From: Hyphomonadaceae bacterium
GTDB lineage: Bacteria > Pseudomonadota > Alphaproteobacteria > Caulobacterales > Aquidulcibacteraceae
Length of the DNA stretch: 64,000 nt
Assembly (NCBI GenBank): GCA_016791425.1
Contig: JAEUMQ010000009.1
Location: 1-64,000, forward strand
Direction: 5' to 3'
This document shows positions 27,507 through 39,465 of the stretch, piece by piece. Numbering within the stretch: position 1 is the stretch's first letter; every line of letters begins with the position of its first letter. The notes beneath the pieces are model-generated. The model did not search any database. It was not told the origin of the DNA and saw only the letters and a program-made list of their open reading frames with translations. The position numbers and the translations under genes are program-made.

Positions 27507-28523
27507 ATGAGCGCGCTTTCGTGCGCGTTCGGCGTGCGCACGCCAGCGATCGACGCCGATTGGCGCGCATTCCTTTCCGAGACCCAGCCATGGGGTCTTA
27601 TCCTCTTCCGCGAAGCGTGCGTGAGCCGCGAGCAGGTGAAGCGCCTGTGCGCCGACGCGCGCGATGCGCTGGGCCGCGACGCGATCATCTGGATCGATCA
27701 GGAAGGCGGCCGCGTCGCGCGGCTGAAGCCGCCCGAATGGCCGGTTTGGCCTGCGCCGGCGCGGTATGGCGCGATCTATGCCGAAGATAAGGCGCGCGGC
27801 CTAGAAGCTTGCACGCTCGGCTATCGCCTCATCGCCGATGAGCTGAAGCGCATCGGCGTCGATGCCGATTTCGCGCCGGTGCTCGATACGCCCGTGAGCG
27901 GCGCCGATCCGATCATCGGCGATCGCGCCTTCGCCATGCAGGCGGACGTGATCGTCGCGCTTGGCCGCGCCGCGCTTGCGGGCCTGCATGCAGGCGGCGT
28001 CGCCGGCTGCATCAAGCACATGCCCGGCCATGGCCGCGCCGAAGCGGATTCGCATTTGGCGCTGCCGCGCGTAGCGGCCGGCGAGGCCGATCTGGTGCGC
28101 GATGTCGCGCCCTTCGCGGCGCTCAAGGACGCCGAAGCGGCGATGACCGCGCACATCGTGTTCGACGCCTGGGATTGCGAGCGTCCCGCGACCTGCTCCG
28201 AACAGGTGATCCGCGAGATCATCCGCGGCGCCATCGGGTTCCGCGGCCTGCTGATGAGCGACGATCTCGACATGAAGGCGCTGGCCTTGACCGGCGACCT
28301 CGCGCACCGCGCGCGCGCCGCGCTGGGCGCCGGCTGCGACATCGTCCTGCAATGCAATGGCGTCCTCGCCGATATGCGCCTGACCGCCGAGGGCTGCAGG
28401 CCGCTGGAAGGCGCGTCCCTGTCGCGCGCCGAAACGGTGGAAGCCTTCGCCAAGGCCGCGCCCGAGCCGTTCGAGCCGGAGGCCGGCTGGCGGCGATTTC
28501 GCGATCTGATCGGCGCACGCTAA
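27507..28523 (+). CDS. nagZ: Beta-N-acetylhexosaminidase
   Basis: A 338-residue GH3-family NagZ, which removes GlcNAc from muropeptides during peptidoglycan recycling in the cytoplasm. It shows IWIDQEGGRVARLKPP, the catalytic-loop motif KHMPGHGRAEADSH with the Asp-His dyad, and the nucleophile Asp in LLMSDDLDMKAL. Length is normal. It follows the SPOR gene and precedes scpA by 11 bases, within one operon. Confidence 0.95.
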   Translation: MSALSCAFGVRTPAIDADWRAFLSETQPWGLILFREACVSREQVKRLCADARDALGRDAIIWIDQEGGRVARLKPPEWPVWPAPARYGAIYAEDKARGLEACTLGYRLIADELKRIGVDADFAPVLDTPVSGADPIIGDRAFAMQADVIVALGRAALAGLHAGGVAGCIKHMPGHGRAEADSHLALPRVAAGEADLVRDVAPFAALKDAEAAMTAHIVFDAWDCERPATCSEQVIREIIRGAIGFRGLLMSDDLDMKALALTGDLAHRARAALGAGCDIVLQCNGVLADMRLTAEGCRPLEGASLSRAETVEAFAKAAPEPFEPEAGWRRFRDLIGAR

Positions 28524-28534
28524 GATCGCTTCCC

Positions 28535-29374
28535 GTGACCGACACCCCAAACGACGCGGCAAACGAAGAGTTTGAGTTCGAGGAGCGCGGCGAGGAAGAG
28601 GCGCTGACGCTGGCGATCGGCGGCTATGAGGGTCCGCTGCACCTGCTGCTCGATCTGGCGCGGGCCAGGAAGGTGGATCTCAAGGTCATCTCGATCGCGG
28701 AGCTGGCCGACCAATACCTCGCCTTCGTCGCCGCGCACCTGAAGCGCCTCGATCTCGCGGCCGATTATCTCGTCATGGCCGCGTGGCTCGCGCTTCTGAA
28801 ATCGCGGCTCATCCTGCCCCAGCCGCAGGCGCCGAGCGAGGAGGCGACGCCCGAAGAGATCGCCGAGGCCCTGCGCCGCAAGCTCCTGCATCTGGAGCAG
28901 GCGCGCGCCGCCGCCAAGAAGCTCATGGGCCTGCCGCAGCTGGGGCAGGATTTCTTCCTCTACGGCGATCCCCATCCCGTGTCGGTGACGCGCGAGACCA
29001 AATGGCGCGCCGACCTCATGGAGATGCTCGACGCCTATTGCCGCGAAGCGACGCGGAAGGTCCGCCGCGTGCACAGGCTGCAGCCGCGGCGGGCCTATTC
29101 CGTCGCTGAAGCCCGCAAGCGCCTGGAGCATCTCTTGCCCGAGTTGCCCGACTGGAAGCCGATCGAGGCGCTGACGCCCGAGCCTCAAACCGGCCCGACC
29201 GCGCCGCCGCCCAGTTCGTACGTGGCCAGCCTGCTGGGCGCGTCGTTGGAATTGGCGCGCGACGGGCGCGTGGAATTGAAGCAGGACGAAGCCTTCGCGC
29301 CGCTCTACCTGAGGGGGCGCCGCGCGCACGAACGGCCGCGAACCGCCGCAAGGAACACCGAAGAGACCCGATGA
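28535..29374 (+). CDS. scpA: Segregation and condensation protein A
   Basis: A 279-residue kleisin that bridges the SMC heads in the chromosome condensation complex. The family N-terminus GYEGPLHLLLDLARARKVDL is followed by LADQYLAF and a helical region (LVMAAWLALLKSRLILP). The start is GTG 28535, 11 bases after nagZ; the frame is open further upstream but that is nagZ in another frame. A 4-base ATGA overlap with scpB couples the pair. Confidence 0.95.
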   Translation: MTDTPNDAANEEFEFEERGEEEALTLAIGGYEGPLHLLLDLARARKVDLKVISIAELADQYLAFVAAHLKRLDLAADYLVMAAWLALLKSRLILPQPQAPSEEATPEEIAEALRRKLLHLEQARAAAKKLMGLPQLGQDFFLYGDPHPVSVTRETKWRADLMEMLDAYCREATRKVRRVHRLQPRRAYSVAEARKRLEHLLPELPDWKPIEALTPEPQTGPTAPPPSSYVASLLGASLELARDGRVELKQDEAFAPLYLRGRRAHERPRTAARNTEETR

Positions 29375-30180
29375 GCGAACCGCCGCGCTCCACCAAGATC
29401 ACGCCGCCGCGGGCCCCCGTCGCCGACGCTTTTCGGCGGCTGGAGGAGGCGTTCGCTCCCGCGGCCGACACTGAACCCGAGACCGCCCACGAGATCGTGG
29501 TCGAAGAAGCGGTCGTGGAAGCGGAGCCGCTGCCGCCGCCGACGCCTGAAGTGGTCCGCGCCGCCGAGGCGCTGCTCTTTGCGTCGGGCCAGGCGCTCAC
29601 CGCGGCGGACATCGCCGAGAAGCTGGGTGAGGGCGTCAACGTCCCGGCCGTGCTGGAGCGGCTGGAGCGCGAATATCACGGTCGCGGCGTGCAACTCGTC
29701 CAGTCTGACGGGGCTTGGCGGTTCCAGACCGCGCCGGACCTCGCCGGTCTCTTCGCCGAGAAGCGCGAGACCCCGAAGAAGCTGCCGCGCGCCGCGCTGG
29801 AGACCCTGGCCGTCATCGCCTATCACCAGCCCGTCACCCGGGCCGAGATCGAGGACATCCGCGGCGTTTCCCTGGCCAAGGGCTCGCTGGATCTGCTTCT
29901 GGAAATCGGTTGGGTGCGACCCCGCGGCCGTCGCCGCAGCCCCGGCAAGCCCCTTACCTTTGGCACGACCGATGCGTTCCTCACTCACTTCAACCTTCCG
30001 AGCCTTGATTCACTGCCGGGGAAGGAAGATTTGAAGGCCATGAGCCTCTTGGATGCTCAGGCCGCGCGGGAGATCGACATCCCCCGCCCGGGCGAGGGAT
30101 TGAGCCCGGACGAAGAGCCGCTGGAGGGCGATCCGGGCTTCTTCGTGGACCATATCGACCCGGAGGACGGCGCCGGCTAA
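29371..30180 (+). CDS. scpB: Segregation and condensation protein B
   Basis: A 269-residue winged-helix protein that binds ScpA. After a disordered N-terminus of about 45 residues, the family sequence runs AAEALLFASGQALTAADIAEKL and ALETLAVIAYHQPVTRAEIEDIRGV. The C-terminal tail is acidic. The start ATG 29371 overlaps the scpA stop. tatA follows after 24 bases. Confidence 0.95.
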   Translation: MSEPPRSTKITPPRAPVADAFRRLEEAFAPAADTEPETAHEIVVEEAVVEAEPLPPPTPEVVRAAEALLFASGQALTAADIAEKLGEGVNVPAVLERLEREYHGRGVQLVQSDGAWRFQTAPDLAGLFAEKRETPKKLPRAALETLAVIAYHQPVTRAEIEDIRGVSLAKGSLDLLLEIGWVRPRGRRRSPGKPLTFGTTDAFLTHFNLPSLDSLPGKEDLKAMSLLDAQAAREIDIPRPGEGLSPDEEPLEGDPGFFVDHIDPEDGAG

Positions 30181-30204
30181 GCCGGCCGTCAGGAGAAGAA
30201 AGAG

Positions 30205-30432
30205 ATGCATTTTCCAGGGCTTGTGCCCCTCATTATCGTCCTGGTGCTGGCCTTCCTGCTGTTTGGCCGCCCGGGCCGGCTGTCCAATCTGATGGAAGAC
30301 CTCGGCAAGGGCATCCGCGGCTTCCGCAAGGGCCTCACCGACCCCGACCAGCCCAAGGCCGCCGAGGAGCCGGCCCGCCAGGTCACGGCCGAGGAGCCCG
30401 CCAAGCGCGAAACAGACCGCACCGGCGCCTGA
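30205..30432 (+). CDS. tatA: Twin-arginine translocase subunit TatA
   Basis: A 75-residue protein with one N-terminal membrane helix (LVPLIIVLVLAFLLF), the FGRPGRLSNL hinge and the amphipathic helix MEDLGKGIRGFRKGL, then a charged tail. TatA rings form the size-variable pore for folded Tat substrates. A ribosome site AGGAG lies 9 bases before the ATG. tatB starts 6 bases after the stop. Confidence 0.95.
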   Translation: MHFPGLVPLIIVLVLAFLLFGRPGRLSNLMEDLGKGIRGFRKGLTDPDQPKAAEEPARQVTAEEPAKRETDRTGA

Positions 30433-30438
30433 TCCAAC

Positions 30439-30861
30439 ATGCTGCCGAGCCTGGGCTTCCAGGAGATCCTGCTCCTCGCCGTGCTGGCGCTGGTGGTGGT
30501 GGGCCCCAAGGACCTGCCGCTCATGCTGCGCAAGCTCGGGCGCTGGACCGCGCGTCTCCGGGCCATGGCTCAGGAATTCCGCTCCGGCTTCGACGAGCTC
30601 GCCCGCCAGGCCGAGCTCGACGAGCTGAAGAAGGAGGTCGAGGCGCTGCGCCGCGACCGCACGCTCACCGACCTGCAGCACGAGATCACCAAGCCCGCGA
30701 TCCTGCCCGGCACGCTTCCGCCGCCGCCGGCCTTGCCGGAGCCGGTGCCGGCCGCCGCGGACAAGCCGCTGGTGGAGGAGGCGAGGAGCGAGGGCCGCGT
30801 TCACGACACGCTGGGTGAGGCGCAGGCCGCCAATCCCTCCGTCCGCACGGCCGCCGAATGA
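30439..30861 (+). CDS. tatB: Twin-arginine translocase subunit TatB
   Basis: A 140-residue protein. The membrane helix near the N-terminus (GFQEILLLAVLALVVVGPKDLP) carries the TatB GPK/LP motif, followed by a long amphipathic helix (LRRLG-type KLGRWTARLRAMAQEF) and a Pro/Ala-rich tail. TatB and TatC form the receptor for twin-arginine signal peptides. The stop overlaps the tatC start by 4 bases. Confidence 0.95.
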   Translation: MLPSLGFQEILLLAVLALVVVGPKDLPLMLRKLGRWTARLRAMAQEFRSGFDELARQAELDELKKEVEALRRDRTLTDLQHEITKPAILPGTLPPPPALPEPVPAAADKPLVEEARSEGRVHDTLGEAQAANPSVRTAAE

Positions 30862-31697
30862 GCGCGAGCCCCGCTCACGAGGAAGACGAGGTCGAGGCCT
30901 CGCGCGCGCCGCTGCTCGAGCATCTGATGGAGCTGCGCAATCGGCTCCTGGTCACGCTGCTGGCCGTGACGGTCGCGTTCGCCGGCTGCTTCTTCGTCTC
31001 CAAGCCGATCTTTGAATTCCTGGTCGAGCCGTTCCTGACGGCGATCAAGGTCGTGCATCCCGACCAGGCCCACGCGAGCGTGGAGCTGGTGAACACGCAC
31101 GCCTTCGGCTTCTTCTTCGTCCAGCTCCAGGTCGCGCTCTTCGCCGCGATCATCCTGGCGTTCCCGGTGATCGCCTGGCAGGCCTATTCCTTCATCGCGC
31201 CCGGGCTTTACAAGCGCGAGCGCGCGGCCGCCTTGCCGTTCCTCATCGCCGCGCCGGTGATGTTCCTGGCCGGCGGCGCGTTCGTGTTTTACGTGGCGAT
31301 GCCGTTCGCGCTGGAATTCTCGCTGCGTCAGGAAATCACCGAGGGGCCCATCCAGGTCCGCTACCTGCCGAAGGTGGACGAATATCTGGGCCTGGTGACG
31401 ACGCTGGTGCTCGCCTTCGGTCTTTGCTTCCAGATGCCGGTGGTGCTCTCGCTGCTGGCCCGCACCGGCATGGTCGGCGCCAGCATGCTGCGCAAGGGCA
31501 GGCGCTACGCGGTCGTCGGCATCGCCGCGCTCGCCGCGATGGTCACGCCCCCGGACGTGATCTCCATGACCATGATGGCGCTGCCGATGTATGCGCTTTA
31601 CGAGATCTCGATCTGGCTCGTCTGGGCGATCGAGAAGTCCCGCGTCCGCCGCGAGGCCGCCGAAGCCGCCGCCGCCGGCGTTCCCTCGCCGCCCTGA
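30858..31697 (+). CDS. tatC: Twin-arginine translocase subunit TatC
   Basis: A 279-residue integral membrane protein with six predicted helices. Family motifs are LLEHLMELRNRLLVTLLA at the N-terminus, FIAPGLYKRER in the second periplasmic region and VTPPDVISMTMMALPMYALYEIS near the C-terminus. It recognises the twin-arginine signal. It completes the tatABC operon downstream of scpB. Confidence 0.97.
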   Translation: MSASPAHEEDEVEASRAPLLEHLMELRNRLLVTLLAVTVAFAGCFFVSKPIFEFLVEPFLTAIKVVHPDQAHASVELVNTHAFGFFFVQLQVALFAAIILAFPVIAWQAYSFIAPGLYKRERAAALPFLIAAPVMFLAGGAFVFYVAMPFALEFSLRQEITEGPIQVRYLPKVDEYLGLVTTLVLAFGLCFQMPVVLSLLARTGMVGASMLRKGRRYAVVGIAALAAMVTPPDVISMTMMALPMYALYEISIWLVWAIEKSRVRREAAEAAAAGVPSPP

Positions 31698-31707
31698 GGC
31701 GGGGCTT

Positions 31708-31733
31708 TCCTCCCTCGTTGAGGGGGAGGGGCG
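31708..31733. repeat. Short hairpin, repeat-family remnant
   Basis: CCTCCCTC-GTT-GAGGGGGAGG between tatC and serS resembles the first hairpin of the double-hairpin element at 12632. No T run follows on either strand, so it is more likely a truncated repeat than a classical terminator. Confidence 0.45.
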
Positions 31734-31768
31734 CGCCATCACTTTCCGTTTGTAGTGCGTGTTGCTAG

Positions 31769-33325
<1,557 letters not shown>

Positions 33326-33487
33326 AGACGGAGTACCCCCATAGACCGCGCCGCTCACAGTGACGACGGCGCTCGCCGCCGCGAGGCTGCGCTCGCTGAC
33401 CAAATCGGCTGGCCTTTCGATGGGAGATCGCGTTTGCTTGGCGCTGGCCGCCGAGCGGGGTTCCGAAGCTTGGACGACAGACAAGAG

Positions 33488-34102
33488 ATGGGCCCAAGCC
33501 AGTCTGAACGTTCAGGTGCGCGTCTTGAGATAACGCCGCTCGACGCCCTCGTCGCGGAGATCCGCGCCTGCCGCGTTTGCGCGCCCGCGCTTCCGCACGC
33601 GCCGCGCCCCGTCGTGCGCGTCAGCGCGGAGGCCCGCATTCTCATCGCCGGCCAGGCGCCTGGCCGCCGCGTCCACGAGACGGGCCTGCCGTTCAACGAC
33701 CCTTCCGGCGATCGCCTGCGCGACTGGATGGGGATCGACCGTGCGACCTTCTACGATCAGGCCAAGATCGCCGTGGCGGCCATGGGCTTCTGCTATCCCG
33801 GAACCGTCAACGGCGCTGATCTGCCGCCGCGCCGCGAATGCGCGCCGCTCTGGCGCGGGCGCCTCCTGCCGCTCTTGAAGAATGTGCGTCTCACGCTGCT
33901 TGTCGGGACTTACGCGATCGCCTGGCATCTGGGAGAGAAGGCGCCGCTCGCCGAGATCGTCGCCGGCTGGCGCAAGCACGGGAACACAATGCCGCTGCCG
34001 CATCCTTCCTGGCGCAATTCCGGCTGGCTGAAGCGCCACCCCTGGTTCGAGCGCGATCTTCTCCCCGATCTCCGCGCCCGCGTCGCCGAGGCCCTGCAAT
34101 GA
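33488..34102 (+). CDS. Uracil-DNA glycosylase superfamily protein
   Basis: A 204-residue protein with the UDG-superfamily motif A in ILIAGQAPGRRVHETGLPF and a C-terminal motif LPHPSWRNSGW. An N-terminal cysteine pair, CRVCAP, recalls the Fe-S-type families 4 and 5, but the full four-Cys set is not obvious. It would remove uracil or another damaged base from DNA, or be a related non-catalytic member. ATG 33488 is my start; a TTG at 33434 would lengthen it. It overlaps the next gene by 4 bases. Confidence 0.75.
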   Translation: MGPSQSERSGARLEITPLDALVAEIRACRVCAPALPHAPRPVVRVSAEARILIAGQAPGRRVHETGLPFNDPSGDRLRDWMGIDRATFYDQAKIAVAAMGFCYPGTVNGADLPPRRECAPLWRGRLLPLLKNVRLTLLVGTYAIAWHLGEKAPLAEIVAGWRKHGNTMPLPHPSWRNSGWLKRHPWFERDLLPDLRARVAEALQ

Positions 34103-35148
34103 CGCAGAAGGAAAAGTCTCCTCAGGAACGCGACCGTCCGTACAAGGATCTGTTCCATCGCCGCGCGCTCCTGACCTCGCTCGCCGCAGCAAGCCTCTCC
34201 GCCTGCGCGCCCACCGTTCTCAAAGCCAACGACCTCGGCTCCATCGCCTCCTTCCAGGGCCCGCGCTTCGAGGGAGACAAATTCTACTCCTTCGACGGCG
34301 CGCCGCTCGGCCTCTCCGCCTGGCTGCCGCCGGCCGGCGAGCCCTGGGCCGTGATCGTCGGCCTGCACGGCATGAACGACTATGCCGAGACCTATTACAT
34401 GGCCGGTCCCTATTGGGCCGAACGCGGCGTCGCGACCTACGCCTACGACGCGCGCGGCCACGGCCGCTCTCCCGACCGCGGCAAATGGGGCGGCGACTAT
34501 CTGCTCACGGAGGATCTCCGCACCGCCTGCGCCGTCGCGCGCCGCCTCCACCCTCGCGCCACGCTCGCCGTCGTCGGCGAATCCATGGGCGCGGCCACCG
34601 CCGCCATCGCCTTCGGCGGCGCCAATCCTCCGGATGCGGATCGTCTCGTGTTGGTCGCGCCCGCGGTCTGGGGCTGGAGCGATCTCCCGAACCTCTACGC
34701 GGCCGTTCTCTGGATGAGCGCGCACACCTTTCCCTGGCGCAACGTCACCCCGCCGCGCGGCTTGAAGATCGTCGTCTCCGACAATACCGAGATGCTCCGC
34801 CGCATCTCCCGCGATCGCAACATGATCTTCGAGACGCGCATCGACGCGCTTTATGGCCTGGTGCGCCTGATGCAGGAGGCCAACGAAGCCTGCGCGCGCC
34901 TCAATCTCCCCACCGCCTTCCTTTACGGCGCGAAGGACCAGGTCATTCCGCGTCCCGCCGCCGAGCGCGCCGCCGCGCGTCTGCCCCGCCGCGATCGCAC
35001 GCTGCTTTATCCCAACGGCTATCACATGCTGCTGCGCGACCTGCAGGCCCCGGTCGTCTTCGAGGATATCCTGGCGTTCCTGCGCGATCCTGCCGCGGCG
35101 TTCCCCTCCGAGGCGCCGCCTTTACGACAAGTCCAAGCGATTCGTTAA
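34099..35148 (+). CDS. Lipoprotein alpha/beta hydrolase, monoacylglycerol-lipase-like
   Basis: A 349-residue serine hydrolase. The N-terminus has a twin-arginine-like stretch and a lipobox (RRALLTSLAAASLSAC), so the mature protein is probably membrane-anchored in the periplasm. The fold shows GLHGMNDYAE (oxyanion), the nucleophile elbow VVGESMGAA, an Asp in LYGAKDQVIPRP and a His in YPNGYHMLLRD. This is the Hydrolase_4 group that includes monoacylglycerol lipases and lysophospholipases. It is translationally coupled to the glycosylase gene (ATGA). Confidence 0.85.
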   Translation: MTQKEKSPQERDRPYKDLFHRRALLTSLAAASLSACAPTVLKANDLGSIASFQGPRFEGDKFYSFDGAPLGLSAWLPPAGEPWAVIVGLHGMNDYAETYYMAGPYWAERGVATYAYDARGHGRSPDRGKWGGDYLLTEDLRTACAVARRLHPRATLAVVGESMGAATAAIAFGGANPPDADRLVLVAPAVWGWSDLPNLYAAVLWMSAHTFPWRNVTPPRGLKIVVSDNTEMLRRISRDRNMIFETRIDALYGLVRLMQEANEACARLNLPTAFLYGAKDQVIPRPAAERAAARLPRRDRTLLYPNGYHMLLRDLQAPVVFEDILAFLRDPAAAFPSEAPPLRQVQAIR

Positions 35149-35234
35149 CGCCGCCGCCCTAAGCTCGCGGATCGCCCGGGTGGCCGTTCGCGGCCGCCTA
35201 CGTATTCTCGGCTGCTGAGTCGCGCGGGGGAAGC

Positions 35235-36209
35235 ATGGCCGGCGTGTTCGCCGCCATTACCGACAAGAAGAAGAGGGCCATGAACATGGCCCGCTTCCGC
35301 GCGTGGTGGGAAGGCGAGGATTTCGACGAGGCCACGGCGCTCGCCGAGCTCGAGCAGGCGGTCGTCGAAGCCGCGGACGGCGCCTCGCCCGCAAGTGCGC
35401 CCAAGACCGCCGACAAGGATGTCGAGGTCGCCGACGCGCTCTTCGATGATCCGCCCACGCCCTCGCCGCCGCGCTTCGCGGCGCTGCAGAAATTCTGGGG
35501 CGAGGGGCGCATCATGCCGGGCGACGTCGCCGCCGACGCCGCGCGCTTGGCGCGTCTGGAGCTGCCGGAGGCCGGCGCGCTCGCCGTCCTCGGGCCAGGC
35601 CTTGCCGCGCCGCTGCGCGCCATCGCCGAAACCTACCCCGGCGAGATGATCGCGCTCGAATGGCGCGCCGATGCGAAGGCGCCGCTCGAAGCGGCGTTGA
35701 AGCGCCTGCCGCGCGATGTTCCGCTGCGCATGATCGATCTCGACGCGTTCGCCGCCGCTGCCGAAGCGTTCGACGGCGTGATCAGCTTCGATGAGTTCAC
35801 CTACGCCGATCCCTCCGCGCTCGTCCCCGCGCTGGCCGCCTGCCTGAAGCCCAATGCCCGTGCGCTGATCGAATTCTACGCCGGCCATCCCCAGCCCGCG
35901 ATCGAGCCCGCCTTCGCCACCGCCTTCGCCGAACCGCGCCTCAGGAGCGCGAGCGATCTTATCGAAGGCCTGACGCATGCGGGCTTCGCCATCGAAGCGG
36001 ACGAGGACCAGACCGCCGAGCATATCGAGCGCGGCCGCGCCGGCTTCCGGCATCTGGAGCGCGCGCTGGCCGAAGCGACCGCCGCCGACATGAACGTCGC
36101 GATCTTGCAGGAGATTGCATGGGAGGCGGCGGCTTGGCGCGCGCGCCTGAAGCTCCTGCAGCAGCGCCGCCTCGAGCGCCGTGTGATTGTTGCGCGCAAG
36201 CAAAGTTAA
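35235..36209 (+). CDS. Unknown protein with degenerate Rossmann-like region
   Basis: A 324-residue soluble protein. The middle (about 110-240) has the secondary-structure rhythm of a class I methyltransferase ([34 protein letters not shown]), but the glycine-rich SAM loop is not canonical. The N-terminus ([20 protein letters not shown]) and the C-terminal helix are highly charged. Ribosome site GGGGGAAGC precedes ATG 35235. I do not recognise a family. Confidence 0.6.
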   Translation: MAGVFAAITDKKKRAMNMARFRAWWEGEDFDEATALAELEQAVVEAADGASPASAPKTADKDVEVADALFDDPPTPSPPRFAALQKFWGEGRIMPGDVAADAARLARLELPEAGALAVLGPGLAAPLRAIAETYPGEMIALEWRADAKAPLEAALKRLPRDVPLRMIDLDAFAAAAEAFDGVISFDEFTYADPSALVPALAACLKPNARALIEFYAGHPQPAIEPAFATAFAEPRLRSASDLIEGLTHAGFAIEADEDQTAEHIERGRAGFRHLERALAEATAADMNVAILQEIAWEAAAWRARLKLLQQRRLERRVIVARKQS

Positions 36210-36410
36210 TCGATCGCGCCGGGAACACGCTTTCGTAACGTCTGTTTAATGAATGCGGCAAAAAGCGTGGCTTTGCCGCTACATGGCGCGCGTGCAGCGA
36301 CGAACCTGCGACGATCTTCATTGCGAACGCCTGCGAACAGGCGCTGCCTCACAACAAAGTGACACAAGCGCCGCTCGGGAAGGCGCTCCCAAAATTCGCG
36401 TGAGGCCCTC

Positions 36411-39299
36411 ATGACATCCAAGCATTCTCTGCAGAAGAACCTGTCGCTCGCCGCGCTGCTCGCTACCGCGAACGTTGCGCTCTTCGCCGCCGCGAACGTT
36501 GCGGTTGCGCAAGATGAAGACGCCATCGTCGTCACCGGCTCGCGCATCCGCGTCGATCCGCTGACGCAGACGCAGCCGATCATCCAGCTCGGCCCGGACG
36601 AGATTGCGCGCAGCGGCCTTTCCGCAACGGCAGACGTGCTGCAGCGCTTGCCGATCTCCGGCGGCGGCCTGAACACCAAGTCCAACAATTCCGGCAACAT
36701 CGGCGCGCAGCCGGACGGCAGCGGCGTCGGCGCCGGCGCCGCGGAAGTGGATTTGCGCTTCCTTGGCGGCCGCCGCGTCCTTGTGCTCGTCGATGGTCTC
36801 CGCTGGGTGAACGGCACGGCCGGCTCCGGCGTGCCCGGCTCGGTCGACCTGAACACCATTCCTGCCTCGATGATCCAGCGCATCGAAGTGCTGCAGGAAG
36901 GCGCCTCGCCGATCTACGGCTCCGACGCCATCGCCGGTGTCGTGAACATTGTGACGAAGCAGCGCGAGGAGGGGCTCTCTCTCTCCGCGCAGGCCGGCTC
37001 CTATTATGAGGAGGGCGACGGCTTCACCCAGAATTACAGCGCCACCTTCGGTCTGCGCGGCGGCTCCAACAACATCGTCGTCGGCGCCGATTATCAGAAC
37101 CAGGAACGCGTCTTCTCCGGCGATCGGCCGCTGTCGGCCTTCCCCGCCCCCTACGCTTCAAGCTGCCTCTCCGGGTGCAGCGGCATTCCGCCGACGGGCC
37201 GCTACATTCTCACCTTCAGCGGCCAGGATCTTGACCTCGTCACCGGCAATGTCGGCGCCACGCCGCGCTTCGATCCCTCCAATCCGCATGTGGTGAGCGC
37301 CACGAACACCTTGCGCGACCGCGCCGCCGCGCCCGCCGACCGCTACAATTTCGCGCCGCAGAACTATATCCAGACGCCGTCCGAACGGCTCGGGGTGTTC
37401 AGTTCGTTCACGCACGACTTCTCCGACGATCTCACCTTCCGCCTCGTCGCGACTTACGAGAACCGCCACTCGACCAACCAGGCCGCGGAAGTTCCCCTGC
37501 AGATCGGTCCCGGCGCCGGCACCGGCACCATCGCCGACAACACCGTCGTCGATGTCACCAACCCCTTCAACCCGTTCGGCTTCACGCTGCAGCCAGGCAC
37601 GTATGACGCGATCCTGCGGCGCATGGTCGAATCCGGCCCGCGCCATTTCGAGCAGGACGTCGATACCTTCACCGTCCGCGCTTCGCTCGACGGCGCCTTC
37701 TCCGGCATTGGCGGTAAGGATTGGTATTGGGACGTCAATTACGTCTACGGCAAGAACGAGGCGGCGCAGTCCTTCACCGGCAACATCAATGTCGGCAACC
37801 TGCAGCGCGCGCTCGGTCCCGTCTCGCTCTGCACCGGCGATTGCGTGCCGGTCAACCTGTTCGGCGGCCCGGGCACGATCACCCAGGCGATGCTCAACTA
37901 TATCGGCTACACCGAGGACAATTCCTCAGATCAGATCCTGCACGACTTCACCGCCAACCTGACCGGTGATCTGTTCGACCTTCCCGCCGGTCCGCTGGCC
38001 TTCGCGGTCGGCTACGAATATCGCAAGAACGAAGGCTCCTTCGTGCCCGACCCGGTCACCCAAGCCGGCCTCTCCGCCGACATTCCCGCCGCCGGCTTCA
38101 ACGGCGAGTTCGACGTGAACGAAGTCTACGCCGAACTGAAGATCCCGCTCATCGCCGACACGCCCTTCTTCTACAGCCTGGAAGGCTCCATCGCCGGCCG
38201 CTACTTCGATTATTCGACGTTCGGCGAAGACAGCACCTATCAGGCGGGGCTGCGCTGGCGGCCGGTGGAGGAGATGCTCTTCCGCGCCTCCTTTGGCCAA
38301 GGCTTCCGCGCGCCGTCCATCGGCGAGCTCTTCGGCGCGCCCTCGCGCTTTGACGTCACGCTGACCGATCCCTGCAACGACATTCGCGGCCTGCGCGGCG
38401 GCGAGTTCGGCCGCGGAGTGGGCAACCCCGCGCCGGCCAACGTCATCGCCAACTGCGTCGCCGACGGGGTTCCGACCGGCGGTTCGTATTCCCAATCGAG
38501 CCCGCAGGTCTCCGCCTTCGTCGGCGGCAATGCGAGCCTCGAGCCGGAAACGAGCGAAAGCTGGAACCTCGGTTGGGTTTGGCAGCCGAGCTTCCTCCGG
38601 CAGCAGGCCTGGAGCGACGGCGTGACGGTCGAGATCAATTACGCCGACATCAAGCTCGACAACGCGATCCAGTCCAAGGACGCGATTGCGGTGGTCAATC
38701 TCTGTGCGCAGACGGGAGATCCTGTCGCGTGTGCGGCGGTGGGGCGCTCCTCGGGCGGCTTTATCACCGGCATCACCAACCCTCTCACCAATGTCGGCGG
38801 CATCGACACCCGCGCGATCGATTACAACATCACCTGGACGTCGCCGGCCTGGTCGGTCGGCCAGTTCTCGGTGCGCTCGGCCACCAGCAACCTGCTGGAA
38901 TATTCCGAGCGCGTCGCCGTCGGCTCTGCGGTGGTCGAACGCTCCCTCGAGGGCGTCGAGCGCGGCAGCCCCGCGCAGGGCTTCCCCGAATGGCGCTCCA
39001 CCACGACCATCGATTGGGATCTCGCCAGCTTCGGCGCAACGCTCGGCGCGCGCTACATGTCGAGCCTTGTCGAGATCAACAACGGCGGCACCGAGCTCGA
39101 CGCCATCACCTATTGGGACGCCCAGGTCCGCTGGTCGCCCGGCATGTGGCAGGACAAGGTGATGCTTGCCGTCGGCGTGAACAATCTCTTCGACGAAGAG
39201 ACGCCCGGCTGCTTCAGCTGCGACGTCAACAACATGGACCCGAACCTTTATGACGTTCCCGGACGGTTCGGCTACATCCGCTTCGCCTACAAGCAATAG
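36411..39299 (+). CDS. TonB-dependent outer-membrane receptor 1
   Basis: A 962-residue receptor. The signal peptide covers about 1-34 (cleavage VAVAQ-DE). The plug domain follows ([51 protein letters not shown]), then a 22-strand type barrel ([31 protein letters not shown]), ending with the aromatic C-terminal strand [12 protein letters not shown]. It imports a large or scarce ligand using TonB energy. The VVTGSRI start of the plug is common in receptors of Caulobacterales and Sphingomonadales, many of which take up glycans or aromatics. A strong terminator follows. The ligand is unknown; a ferric ABC transporter gene set lies convergently downstream. Confidence 0.93.
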   Translation: MTSKHSLQKNLSLAALLATANVALFAAANVAVAQDEDAIVVTGSRIRVDPLTQTQPIIQLGPDEIARSGLSATADVLQRLPISGGGLNTKSNNSGNIGAQPDGSGVGAGAAEVDLRFLGGRRVLVLVDGLRWVNGTAGSGVPGSVDLNTIPASMIQRIEVLQEGASPIYGSDAIAGVVNIVTKQREEGLSLSAQAGSYYEEGDGFTQNYSATFGLRGGSNNIVVGADYQNQERVFSGDRPLSAFPAPYASSCLSGCSGIPPTGRYILTFSGQDLDLVTGNVGATPRFDPSNPHVVSATNTLRDRAAAPADRYNFAPQNYIQTPSERLGVFSSFTHDFSDDLTFRLVATYENRHSTNQAAEVPLQIGPGAGTGTIADNTVVDVTNPFNPFGFTLQPGTYDAILRRMVESGPRHFEQDVDTFTVRASLDGAFSGIGGKDWYWDVNYVYGKNEAAQSFTGNINVGNLQRALGPVSLCTGDCVPVNLFGGPGTITQAMLNYIGYTEDNSSDQILHDFTANLTGDLFDLPAGPLAFAVGYEYRKNEGSFVPDPVTQAGLSADIPAAGFNGEFDVNEVYAELKIPLIADTPFFYSLEGSIAGRYFDYSTFGEDSTYQAGLRWRPVEEMLFRASFGQGFRAPSIGELFGAPSRFDVTLTDPCNDIRGLRGGEFGRGVGNPAPANVIANCVADGVPTGGSYSQSSPQVSAFVGGNASLEPETSESWNLGWVWQPSFLRQQAWSDGVTVEINYADIKLDNAIQSKDAIAVVNLCAQTGDPVACAAVGRSSGGFITGITNPLTNVGGIDTRAIDYNITWTSPAWSVGQFSVRSATSNLLEYSERVAVGSAVVERSLEGVERGSPAQGFPEWRSTTTIDWDLASFGATLGARYMSSLVEINNGGTELDAITYWDAQVRWSPGMWQDKVMLAVGVNNLFDEETPGCFSCDVNNMDPNLYDVPGRFGYIRFAYKQ

Positions 39300-39324
39300 G
39301 GCGCTCCACGCGCGCCCTACCGAA

Positions 39325-39358
39325 ACGCCGGCGGCTCACCCCGCCGGCGTCTTCTTTT
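39325..39358 (+). terminator. Rho-independent terminator after TonB receptor 1
   Basis: ACGCCGGCGG (39325-39334) pairs fully with CCGCCGGCGT (39341-39350) around a 6-base loop. CTTCTTTT follows. It lies 25 bases after the receptor stop. Confidence 0.9.
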
Positions 39359-39380
39359 GCGGCGCAAGATGAGCCTCTTT

Positions 39381-39440
39381 CCTCCCCCGTTTACGGGGGA
39401 GGTGTCGCCCCGGACCTGAGCCGGGGCGACGGTGGGGGCG
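39381..39440. repeat. One arm of the double-hairpin element
   Basis: CCTCCCCCG-TTTA-CGGGGGAGG is followed by TGTCGCCCCGG..CCGGGGCGAC and GGTGGGGGCG. This is the same order of hairpin, hairpin and GGTGGGGG tail as the left arm of the element at 12632. It lies between convergent genes. Confidence 0.7.
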
Positions 39441-39465
39441 CAATGTCCGCGCCGGTGCAGACCAA

